Assembly (NCBI GenBank): GCA_025618425.1
Contig: CM046841.1
Span: 6,676,883-6,740,882, forward strand
Direction of reading: 5' to 3'
Length of the DNA stretch: 64,000 nucleotides
Origin: Heliocidaris tuberculata
Lineage: Eukaryota > Echinodermata > Echinoidea > Camarodonta > Echinometridae
The notes below the pieces were generated by a model. It saw only the letters and a program-made list of their open reading frames with translations, did no database searches and had not been told where the DNA came from. The stretch's first letter is position 1, and each line of letters begins with the position of its first letter. The position numbers were made by a program, and so were the translations under genes. Of the stretch, positions 45,378-57,600 are shown piece after piece.

Positions 45378-45917
45378 CAAGGGCGTAAACAGGTGGGGGA
45401 CAGGGGGGGACATCATATCATATGTCCCCCCCCCCCCCCACTTTTGGGGTTCAAACCCATTACTAAAAACCTGAAAAGCACTTCCATCTTGTTCTTTTGC
45501 ATACCTTGAGTTTGAGAAATACTCAAATATAAATGTTCACCCGCCCTTGTTGACATTTGTTGCCTTGTTAAAATCATCCCAATCCTCTTCCCTCGCCATA
45601 CAGCACTGCAATGGCGCGGCGCGGCGCGGCGCGCCGTTCGATCGAGTTGCAAATTTTATTCTAGATCTCGCCTATAGCCCTTCTACTTATGAGAGCTTGT
45701 AATATTACTGCTTGTTATAATGAGAATCCACTGCATAAGCTTTTAACAACATGATACAATTGGCTTGATTTCTGCTACACAGTGCATTAAAAGGCCTATT
45801 TTCGATGGCAAAACTTCAAAAAGTCCCTACCGTGGGAGGGAGGGCATCCCCCTTCCACACCTCCCTCGCTCAGTGTCCCCCCCCCCCCCCACTTTTCAGA
45901 AGCTCTTGACGCCCTTG
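45378..45917. mobile_element. hAT-type element inserted in a CTA microsatellite
   Basis: The left end CAAGGGCG mirrors the right end CGCCCTTG. Both flanks read CTACTACT (45370-45377 and 45918-45925), which fits an 8-bp duplication, though the microsatellite makes this unprovable. Inside are poly(G)/poly(C) stretches and no transposase. The CTA array resumes at 45918-45999. Confidence 0.65.
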
Positions 45918-46001
<84 letters not shown>

Positions 46002-46194
46002 TTATAATCATCATCGTCACCATCATTGTTATCATTATTATTGCTTGTAATTAAATATATTTGCTTTGTAAGCATAAAAAATCTCTCTTTTGGTCGGTAA
46101 AATACCATAATCCCTTCTGTGATTCAAATATTTATTTTAAAAAAAATCACTCTAAACATCAATTGGGAGTATCCCTCCATGTGATTAGTAATAA

Positions 46195-47700
46195 AGGGAA
46201 ATTCAACCTTAATGGCAAGTTACTCTGAAAGAAAGAGGAAACGTCAGGGAAGCAGATTGGTAAAAGTTTGAACAAAATCGGACAAGCAATAAGAAAGTTA
46301 TGAATTTTAGAAATTTATAATCACTTTACAGTGCGTCTCAGAAAAAACGAAACCGAGATTCATCGATGCTTAATCATATCTTAATCATAATTATGATTAA
46401 TAAATGATACATATTTGTAAAGCTTGGATCCTCTTCTTTCATTTGATGCCACTCATATGATACATACTTCACGCATGAGTGAATAAAGACAATATGAAGC
46501 AGGGCTACCGAACAGTCGTTCGGCCAACGATATCTGAATTTCAAAGAGATAATCACCTTTCTAGAAAGTTCATTTTCTGCCCTTTCATGACACCTCAATC
46601 GGGGAAAAATAAGCCAGGGATGACAAAGCTCTAATGGTGTAAAGTGATGCTTGCATTCCCATGATTTATTAAAGGCTCCCAGATCGTCCACATTCTGTTA
46701 CCAGAAATACTAGTTGCTCTGTTGTTAACTGCATGGTCAAGTAGGTTATATGAAAACGTACCTCACTATCAATCTGCTTTTTTTCATTTTGTACTCACCA
46801 CTCCATTTTGTTGACGATCAGCCATGCATGAAGTCTTTTGTCTTGTTTGTTTATTGCTAGGAAAGGCAGCCAGTGCAAACGGTTTCGTTTAACAAATCAT
46901 GGAAATGCAAGCATCACTTTACACCAACAGAGCTTTGTCATCCCTGGCTCATATTTCCCGATTGAGGTGTCATATGAAAGGGCAGAAAATGAACTTTCTA
47001 GAAATGTGATCATCTCTTTGAAATTCAGATATCGTTGGCCAAATGACTTTTTGGTAGCTCTGTTTCATCATGTTCATATTGTCTTTATTCACTCATGCTT
47101 GAAGTATGTATCATATGGGTGGCATCAACTGAAAGAAGAGGATCCAAGCTTTAATACATGTGTCATTTATTAATCATAATTGTGATTAAGATATGATTAA
47201 ACATCGATGAATCTCGATTTCGTTTTTTCTGGGACGCACTGTACATACAGGAGTTGCAGATAATAACAATTTAGGTAAAGTCACTGTAATGTATAGTGCC
47301 GGACAACTCCCCATTCGCTCTAACACACAAAATGACTAAAATGTCCTTTTTTTTCAAAGTGTATTACTCAGTAGGGTTTTTTTCTTTTATGAGGACCTAT
47401 AGCAATATGCTATCTACAATATATTTTGAGTGCTGCCCCGAGGTAATAGGCACTTAGGAGAAAAACGGAAATTAATGATACTTTAGTGTAGCGGCAAACG
47501 GGGGAGTTGACAGCCAATATGTTACAATCGACTCATCAAATTGCCAATTTGAGATTCGCATTGATGTAGTGATCTCATTTTTCAAACATTCATACCTTTC
47601 TTATTCATTGTCAGATTTCTTTCAAACCTTCACTATCCTGTTTTTCGTATTTTTTTTGCTTTCACGCAAATCACCTTATTACTAAGGTTGGATTGCCCTT
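46195..47700. mobile_element. Kolobok-like foldback split by a mariner-like element
   Basis: AAGGGAAATTCAACCTTAAT at the left mirrors ACTAAGGTTGGATTGCCCTT at the right, which is followed by TTAA. Matching blocks (AAGAAAGTTATGAATTTTAG and similar) link it to 28144-28724. The centre is occupied by the element at 46329-47241. Confidence 0.65.
46329..47241. mobile_element. Palindromic mariner-like element (913 bp), nested
   Basis: CAGTGCGTCTCAGAAAAAAC mirrors GTTTTTTCTGGGACGCACTG, with TA on both sides (46327-46328 and 47242-47243). The arms are about 400 bp with CGAAACCGAGATTCATCGAT and longer blocks. ORFs of about 105-110 codons on both strands are the two arms read in the same frame; they show no transposase motif. 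Confidence 0.8.
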
Positions 47701-48075
47701 TTAAGAATTGTTAGTTTTTGTTTCTTGTTAATGTGGTTGTTCATGAAGTAATATAGCTTATCCATACATGCGTACAAATGAGTCCAATGGTTATATGCCA
47801 AATGTAAGCTGGAATATTTTCCTTGGAGAAATATATAAATTTATTAATTTCAGTACAAATCAAGATATCTGAAAGTTGCTCGCAAGATAAATCACAGATT
47901 TCAAGATTTGGTGGTACGTTTGGAACCTATCGCAATTTATATAAAACTTTCATAGAAAGTTTCACTGAAAAAATCGCATTGCAAGAACTTCGTAACTTCC
48001 TTATCCTTTATCAGATATTTCACCGATCTGTCTCTTTCATTTTATTGAAGCCAACTTGCTCCCTTCCCAAATCAT

Positions 48076-48080
48076 ACACA

Positions 48081-48151
<71 letters not shown>

Positions 48152-48162
48152 GTAATAATAAT

Positions 48163-48197
<35 letters not shown>

Positions 48198-48373
48198 ATG
48201 ATAATAGTAGTAATAATAATGGTAATAATAATAGTAATAATAATAATAATAATAATAACACTAATATACTATACTACTATTAATAATAATAATAATGATG
48301 ATAATGATAATAATGATAATAATAATGATAATAGCAATAATAATAATAAGAAGAATAATAATGATAGTAATAA
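48076..48373. repeat. CAA/AAT microsatellite adjoining a SINE
   Basis: CAA repeats pass into AAT and GAT-type repeats. They abut a minus-strand SINE and form its long (ATT)n tail. Confidence 0.9.
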
Positions 48374-48540
48374 TCGTATTTACATAATTATTGGGAAGCC
48401 TCATCAGCAATGTCAAATACCCTGGATGATATGGAGAGGTAAAAATGTGGGTAAAACACCTTGTCCAAGGATGTAAGCACCGAGTGAGGATTGAACCTAG
48501 GACGAGACTCAAGAGCCTTCGCTAATATACCATAATTACT
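48374..48540 (-). mobile_element. tRNA-derived SINE, minus strand
   Basis: On the minus strand TAGGTTCAATCCTCACTC is a B-box region. CTTGGACAAGGTGTTTTACC is a body motif common in tRNA SINEs. The element runs into (ATT)n at 48373. It lies just 3' of the NIPAL-like gene. Confidence 0.65.
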
Positions 48541-48623
48541 AGAAAGACACTCATAAAACATGCATATTGATGTATAAGATCATTATACGTAGAGGCAAGA
48601 AAATACCAAGGGAAGTAAGAATA

Positions 48624-51600
48624 TTAATGATAATCTTTAATATTCGACCTCTCATCGTGTGGCCTATGGGATTTACGAAGATTAAGACCATTATCACCGA
48701 GCTGGGCGTGAACGATCGCATTGTCCATGTGCTGAAAAAAGAAGGAGAGAGAGAGAGGGGGGAGAAACTATTAATAAAACATGAGAATTCAAACAAGCTT
48801 AAACAAGCATTTTCAAGACAATCAATTTTGGCCATGAATAAAACTATGGTTTGCATAATTAACAATCATAATTCAAACAAGTTTCAAATAAAGATTTACA
48901 AGACAATTTTCTTTGCCGTGAATGCATCTACGGTTTGCATAATCTACTATGAATAATTTGACCGTAAATAACTTTAAATCCTAAAATAAACTAATAGTTA
49001 ACATGTTAAAAATAATCTGGAAATATATAGGCCTACATTATGTTATAAAAATGTTATGAAAAGATTTGAGCTGAAATAGAAGTTGCCTTCTACATGTCCG
49101 ATTGTCAGGAGGTAAATATTACTAGATGTAATGTATTAAATCTATTTATCAATAATATTGTGCAACTAGGCTAAAGCCTCAGTCACACTATAGCGGCGGC
49201 AGACCAATGATAATCAGTTCCTCAACATTTTGGGGGCCTCTTTTCAACTCAAAAAATCTCTGATAAGCAAAACAAAAAAAAAAAGAAGAAAAAAAAAAAG
49301 GTCCTCAGCATTTTTGGTCCCATGGGAGGGGTCCCGGGCCCCCGCCCCCCCCCCCCTGGATTCGCCACCGGCTTCCTTATTGAGCTGCTGATTCCATTGT
49401 TTCTACAAGGCAATCGTGGGTGTTCGTTGGTAGACGATAGGTCGTCAACCAAGTGAAAGGTTTCCAGTGTTGCATCGAATACCTTTTTCTGAACTTTAAT
49501 AGTCTTTTATTATTATTTTTAGTAGCTTTTTTATTTATTTGCAGTTTTATTTATACAGGGTGACATTAGGGTAACATAGTAGGCAACCGGTCTGCAACCG
49601 ATGGACGACCCTGTGTGCAGCCGATAGGCGACAAGTCTTTTTAAAAATTTTAATTTCGCGGTTTTAGTCGGCAGGGATTGCTTATGCATCTTTTTCGGTT
49701 TTTGCTGGTCGGCAACCGGTCGCCACTCTGGCGGGACTTACGTTTTATCCTCAAAAAGTTGCAATAAAACGCAACTCCACAATTATACTCCAGTCCTTAT
49801 CACGCGGTCCTGAAAGTGGAGACAATTCAAAGACTCGTGCTTAATCGCAGATTTGTAGCAAGGCCCTTCGAAGAGAAACTTACCGGCCATTTTGGGCTAT
49901 CTCTCAGAGTGGAAGACATATCTTGCATTTCAATAAACCGTCCCTCACTGCTAGCTGATGATATCATACTGCTACTATCATCGTCATCCTCTCTAGGGGG
50001 TTGTACGAGATGAAGACTGGTAGGTGGGGGTAATAAGGGTGCTGCAAACAGATAGATAAAAGTGAAAAATGAGTACGAGCTTTTGGGGTTGATATGAAGG
50101 AAAATTATTCAACAGGTAAGCGAAGTGCAATGTTGATTTTATATTTATAAAGCAGTATCACGAAAATAATCAAAGTTGTGTGTAAGTAGTAACTGGAAAG
50201 TTAACATTTGTTTCTTGAAAATCCGTCAAGGAAAAAGAAGGGCGGGGGGGGGGGGGGAAATTGTCACCCTTGTTCTTCCCCTTCAGGGGCTCTCGTCTTC
50301 CTTCGTTGTTTAATGTTTAACATGTTTAAGGAGGCGCGATGGCGCAGTGGTAGAGCAGTGGTCTCGTAACTGGGAGGACCCGGGTTCAAAACCAAGTGGA
50401 TGCGCTAGTGCCCTTTGGTATAAAAGGCATTAATCCGAATTAACAAGTCCTTCGGAGAGGACTTAAAGCCGTCGATCCCCTGGTTGCTTACAAGCATACA
50501 CATACTTCCTTAAAGGAGAATGAAACCCTGGGGAAAATTATTTTTAATGAAAAGAGAGGATAGAGAGAAGCAATTAAAAAAAAGTTCCATCAAAATCGGT
50601 TAAGAAATGAGAAAGTTATGAAAGTTTGAAAAGTCTCAATTTACTTACTATGGCGATCCTCAAATTGGCAATGTTGCTTCAAAATGACAGGTTATAGTAG
50701 GACAACTCTCCATTTGTTTTGTACACTAAATTTCATATTTTCCGTATTATCTCTCAAGGTGCAGCTTGTCTCCTTCTTAGCTCAAGATATATCATGGAGA
50801 AATGTATTTGACACAACATATGTTGAGTTCACAAAAAGACAAGCATCATCTTTAGAGATAATGGAGAAAATATGAAATTTTGTGTAGAAAACACATGAAG
50901 AGTTGTCCTACTCTACCTGTCACTTTGAAGCAACATTGCCAAGGTGAGGATCCCCATAGAAAGTAAATTGAGACTTTTCAAACTTTCATAACTTTCTCAT
51001 TTCTCAACCGATTTTGATGGAACTTTTTTTAAATTGCTTCTCTCTATCCTCTTTTTTTTATTAAAATGGATTTTCCCCAGGGTTTCATTCCCCTTTAACA
51101 GTCGGGTAAAATAAACCATCAAACCCTTTCAATCACTACAGCTAGGTTAAAGTCGGAGTAATAGTAGTGGGAGTTTTATATTCTCACAAAAAGGCGTTTA
51201 CTAACTGACAAGTAGTTGATACATATAATAACATACTCCATATAAAGTTAAGATAAAAACATGTAATAAACAAAGTGGCCTATATAGGTTACTCCTTGAA
51301 AAATTAGGAAAATTCATGGCAGAAATATAGACCAAAAAACGAAAATATTTCTAAAGCACTGGGAAACATATTATAGCATATCAAAAGCAAGCATTCAAGT
51401 AATATGTTTATATAGTCGCATACTGGCTATCTTGTATTTAAAGAATTATGCTTGATTTAATTTCGGAAGTTGAGAAAAAACTAATTATTATTCAAAGACT
51501 TTCTAGACTTACAATCATCGTTTTCATTCCTGACTTCCATAGCTCCATCATCTTTCTTATCATCATCATCATCACCATGGTAACGAACATTTCTACCATG

Positions 51601-54600
51601 AGTTATCATATACACACCTATAAATGAACATATACAGCTGGAAAGAAGAGAAAACAATGAAAAGAGAATAAGAAGGAGTGGTATGTGAAAACTTTTGGTA
51701 TTTGGTATTAATTATTTGATTTATTGGTTTCTATATCATAATTTCCCTAACCATACATTTCATGATCACGAATGTGACATGAATACATTTTTTTTTCAAT
51801 ACAATATAAACACATAGAAATGTAAGATTAAGTTACAAACTGAATACATGATTAACAGTATAGGAGGGCTGCAGCGTAAAGATGAATGATGTGCTTGCAG
51901 CTCTCATACTACTACGAAATAAAAGGAAGATGGTGCATGAGTTGTAGAGAGAGCTTAGAGAAAAGGTGGAAAGAGTGTTGGTTTTGAACTACAATGATAA
52001 TCACACCTGTCATGATAAGACGCATGTTACAAAATTTATGGCACTATACATCAATGCTTTTTGTTTTACAATACAAAGTATAATTACTATTTGATTGCAT
52101 TATGAATATAGTAATAGAGAAGAAATAATAGTTTGAGATTTATAACCAAACATGGACCTACTAGGTCCATGAACCAAACGACAGAGGGATTGAATGATGG
52201 TTGGCTTGTATCCTAGGGCCTGAACGCGAAGAATAGGAAAAGTACGGCGAATGGGAACCAAAATTTGAGACAAAACTAACAAAACAAATTTTACAATTTA
52301 AATTTAAATGAACACAATATGATATTCAGGAATTATATCTAAGAGCTCGAGAGTTATGTAAATGTTACTTTAAATGTTATTTCATTATAGAATAATACAG
52401 GGGCGGCGCCAGGGTATTTTGATAGGAGGGGCAAGACGACCTAAAGATGAAGTCATATTTTTTTTTCTCCATTAAATAACAGGGGTAATATAGAGTTATA
52501 TGTTTAAGACCTCTCTTTTTAATACTCCTCTTTCTTCTTTCTTCCCTTTTCTTCCCTTTTCTTCCTCCTTTTCTTCTTTTTTCTTTTTTTTTTCTTTTTT
52601 CACTACTTGAAAAATCATAGGGGGGGGCGGTCGCCCCCTCTGCCCCCCCTGTAGCGCCGCCCCTGGAATAATATAAAAATCACCTAAAACATTTCTTTCT
52701 ATCTTACTTTCCCCCTATTAAAAAAGGATTACTAAATCAAGTTTCATGAAAGTACAAGTCTTTATCATGTTTATAGAGCTTATTTCCCTTATTGTAAGGG
52801 GCACCGGCTTTATGCACCATTCCATGCAGTATTTCATACTTACCCAAATATAAACATGAAAATCCTTATTACTGTTAGTCCAACGAATTCGCCATAGAAA
52901 AACACACCTGAGATTTAAAAGGGGAAAAATATAATAATTCCACTTATTGGTAATCCAGAGTTCTGGTAGTCCTAAGATTGATGTTTTTTAATAGAATAAA
53001 ATACCAAACTTGTAATGAAAGATGAAAAACAAAAGCAAAAACGAATTAGAAAATGATATCTTCCAAATTTGTAGGAAAATGTATGTCAAACATGGCAGAG
53101 GTGCATTTTAAAAAAGTACTTAGGCCGAGTGGTCAGCAAATTAAGATAAGAAAATGGAACCGATGTTGTGCTTTTTGGAGAATATTATTTCCAGCAAGTA
53201 CTATTCGTTAGTTTCCTGACATGCTGATTCAAGCCAGCCATAAAAGATTCAGAATGAATTGAAGTCAGGTTCTCTCGAAATGAATGGACTGAAGATTAGC
53301 CTTAGCATTGACTAACATAATGATGAAATATTTTCAAAATGTAATCTGGGCATTTTTAGAAGATAAACTCACCAACTAATATTGCACCGATAGTAAAGAA
53401 GACAAAGAAAACTGGAACAACAACCGAAGCATCATGTTCTTGCATCGCCCTGGTAACGTATCTGGAGGAATAACGACATGATAAGAATTAAAACAGATTT
53501 CTTTCCCTTCTTCGTTTTACTTCATAGTTTTTCTTAAGCTGGTGTAAATATATAATCAGTATTACTTGCCATAGGCGTACGGGCACATTTGTCCGAGTTG
53601 GGCTGACACCTTTTGCGAGCGAAGCGGAGCGAGCACAAATTTTGACACTTTTTTATAGTGAAAATGACAAAATGACATATTCCGGCACATCGCTACCCAA
53701 ATATGAGGAAAAATTGGGCACTTTGCTACCCGAATATGATGTGGTTGTTGCTCGAATTGCTGCCCGAATATGATGTGGTGGTTGCTCGAATATCGGCAAT
53801 TTAAAAATCCTAAGGGGGGGGGGGGGGAGCTGCAGCCTCCCAGCCTCCTCCCCCCACCCACCCGCCTCGTACGCCTGTGCTACTTGAATTCAATTTCTAT
53901 TGATCATCATCATCATCATCGTCATCATCATCATGGCATCATCATCACCATTCTTCGCGATAAACTATACTGCGAGGGAAAGTCCGGATGCGAATCACAA
54001 TTTTTTTCTCAATTGCTTTAATTGCTTTAACCCCCCCCCCCCCTTTCTCTATCCTCTTTCTGATAAAGCCTACTAATTTTCTCCAATTTATTATTTTTTT
54101 TCTTCACCACTCTATTTTCTGATGAGAAGTAACACTTTAAGGGTAGGGTTCTAAAGAAAATGCATTGAATGAATAAAGAATAAATGGAATTTAATGACAC
54201 ATAAATAACATGGAAATCACATGCGATTCTGCAGAAATTTCTGTGTACAATTATACTCTTGCAGTTACATTGTTTTAATCCATGTGTAAAATAATGGGAA
54301 TGAAAATACCATACTGACCTTATTTGAAAAACTCCTGTCACAAAAACTATGATAAGCATGATGAAAAAGATAGGAGTTTTAACCTCTGACATATGACCTT
54401 TGACCGCCAATGTTATAAGATTTGAGCTCGCTTTTGCACCAAGAACAGTCAGCGAACCTGTCAATAATAAAAGGAATAATGAATGAGATATGATTATATC
54501 TATGATTATATCTACAACAAAAATATGACAAGTTTGTATAAGGAAATGGAGCAAAGATATAACTTTTCATATTCAGATCTTTAAGTTATTTTTTTTTTCA

Positions 54601-57600
54601 ATTTTCATTTTTGAATTTTTGAAATTATCATTATTCATATCATTATCGTAGAGGTGTTGTGGTCTAGTGGATAAGTCATCTGAATGTGGATCACTGGAAC
54701 AGGGTTCGAATCCCATCCACAGTTCTAATGTCCTTTGGCAAAAAATTAATCTTCATTTGCCACTCTCCACCTAGGTGAGGAAAATAGGTACCAGGTAAGA
54801 AGAAATTCCTTGAATGCTTTCGCGCCTTATCTTGGCGGCTCGGCTAAAGCCGGGGTAATAATACGACACTTTGTACAAAGATTAATATTATAATGTGTAC
54901 AGCAGCTGCACGATGTAAATGCACCTATTATTATTATTTTGTTTTTACATTAATTTATGTTTACTTACTCAATAGTGCAGCTGGTAAGAGCAATAAAAGA
55001 AGATGTTTATATCCTTTGACAAGCTTCAAATAGAGTAATACCAGGAACAACACAAACTCCACGCCCTGTAAATTAATAAATGAAAACATTGATAATGATT
55101 ATGATGATGACCGCTGCTATACTCGTCAATAACAAAAATGCTTCTACAACACGTACTGTTTAGTTACTATAGTGTATAACCTATGACTGACAGTGATCCA
55201 CGAAGTGTATGCTAAGATAATGACTTCTTCAGACTATAATTATACTCACAATAAATACCAAGAAGGGCCATGCAATTAGCCGGTGCACAATCATCTGTGA
55301 AGTCATTTGCTCTTCATTCTGAAGTAGGAATATACAACAAAACAAAAATACAGGCAGTGTTAGTAAGTTTGGAAATCTAGTGGATGGGGCTTCAGGCACA
55401 AGTAAACTTCCCTTCATTTTTTGTCGACCTACTTTCTTTTGGCATTAGTAAACGCATGGATGGGAAACCAAATATAAGTTATATGCCGTGGCAGAAATCC
55501 ATGTCCTAGAGCTAGCTGTTTCATTTAGTTCTAATGTACAATTTTCCCACTTTTCTAAAGGAAAACTCGTTTATTTATTTTTAAAATTCCTACTAGCATA
55601 ACTAGCACTGACAAGTCTTCTCATTTTAGTGGAGATGATTTTCCCTATGAAACTATTATGCAAATTATGTGGCATGTCTGTATTTATTCAATTGGCATTA
55701 TGTTACACTATATGGTTTATCGTATCCATGGTATCCTGGGCTTAATTCAATATAGCTTATGCCTTATAATATTAAAGCCTACACTTGGTATACAGATGAA
55801 TGATTCGCCTATACATATAAGTACATCTTAAAGCGTCGTTATGATGGGTTTCATTTTCTAGAAAATCATATTACAAGGAATACAGATTTGACCAGAAAAG
55901 AATATGATAAAAGTTATCCCTTTAATAGCGCATACCGTATACGTCTATTTTGATGCGATTGAAAATTCACCTCATTGAAAAAACAACCATTCGACTAAAG
56001 GTTAAATATATGGATTCAGATTCACATTTAAAATACATTCATTTCCTTCCCATAATCGAATAAATATTTGAATTTTAAAAATGTAGATTGACAACAACAA
56101 CAAACAAACAAACAAACAAAAAACATGGTGGAAGGAGGCGGTTGTCCCTGGTAGCACAGGGCTTGTGTTGGGGTCACTTTAACAATACATATTTACACAT
56201 TATGATATTATACATAATGCTATAACGCATGAAATCTAAAAGAAAAAAAAGAAAAAGAAAACAAATCTGCGGTATGTCCTACTGACTATGGCCCGTATTC
56301 TCGAAAGGCGCCTAACTTAAGCCCCCGCCTAAGTGTGTAGATTTAGGCCACCGAATTATGGAGAGCCAAATTTCACCCTCTTTAATCCTACAAAATCACC
56401 ATAGTTCTGGGACTAAATGCAAATAAAAAACCGACACGACAGAATTGATTTCTTATACCCATTTCATGCCAGAAAATAATTTTGTTTCTTTATTTTTTTT
56501 TACATAAATATAGTAATTCATCCGAGACTTAAGGGTTGGCGAATGACCTTCCATAAATCAGTGGCCTATGTTAAGGCAGGCTTAACTTAGGCCACTATCG
56601 AGAATACCGGCCTATATGTATAATGTGAGGGACATGGTTTAAAGAAGTTGTTTAAGTTGTTCCAGATAAATGTTTGGGACCAGTAAAACGAATATTTTGT
56701 TGAAACGCAACTATTCTTTGTCTAGGAGTATAGATGTCTCTCACGGATCTTCCTGGATAATTATGAAAATTACAATTAAAATCAAACAGATTACAAGATT
56801 GTTTGGGATGTATTTGTAAATGCACTTACACATAAAACCGTACTGTTGGTAACTGACAGTATCAGATTTTAAGCTGAAGTCATGAATTAAGGGCTTGGTG
56901 TGAGATCCAGATGGTACATCGCAGACAATTCTTATTATCTTCTTTTGTAATGCTTACTTATATTAGATGCGTAAGTATTGTCCCAGACAAGAGTGCAATA
57001 CGATAAAGAATTAAAGAGCAATACAAGCTTCGAAGAACATTCTGAGGAAACAGAAAATGAAGTCTATGTACAATACCTATATTTTGGGCAATCTTATTTT
57101 CTACTTCATGAGTATGCAGTTTCCAAGATAACCGACTGTCAATACAAACGCCTAGAAATTAGATGTTTTCAACTATTACAATTTCTGTGTTGCTCACTTT
57201 TATATTTATATTTATTCATATTTTTTTAAAAGGAAAACAACGCAAAAATGAGCATTACCTGTGATGAGAATATGACAATCATACATGCACCAACGACAAT
57301 GATGATAGTACCTGGTCAAAAGAAAACAAATGACGCCTGTTTTATGATGATTCATTGAATAAATTCATCAAATTTAAACGAGGTCTAAATGTTTTTAATG
57401 CATAAACAAGAAAACACAATGAAGCAATAAGCAGATGCACGTAACAATAAATCAGAAGAGAAATAGAAATCGAATTGTTGCATGTGAAAAGACAGACTAG
57501 TTTGATTTATTATACCGCATCATAATAATGCTAATGTAAGTCGGCTATTTGATTCCATACTTATTTGAACATTAGTGCGATTTCCATCAAAACGTGTCAT

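Noticed and set aside
46374..47173. ORFs of 105 and 111 codons on opposite strands with similar protein sequence
   Set aside because: They are the two arms of one palindromic element, so similarity is expected. No transposase motif is present.
48551..48865. 104-codon minus-strand ORF at the end of the NIPAL-like gene
   Set aside because: The terminal exon 48624-48731 is read in a different frame that joins the upstream exon in phase.
54027..54554. 175-codon minus-strand ORF taken as one protein
   Set aside because: Only 54319-54457 is coding; both ends are splice sites and the rest is intron read-through.
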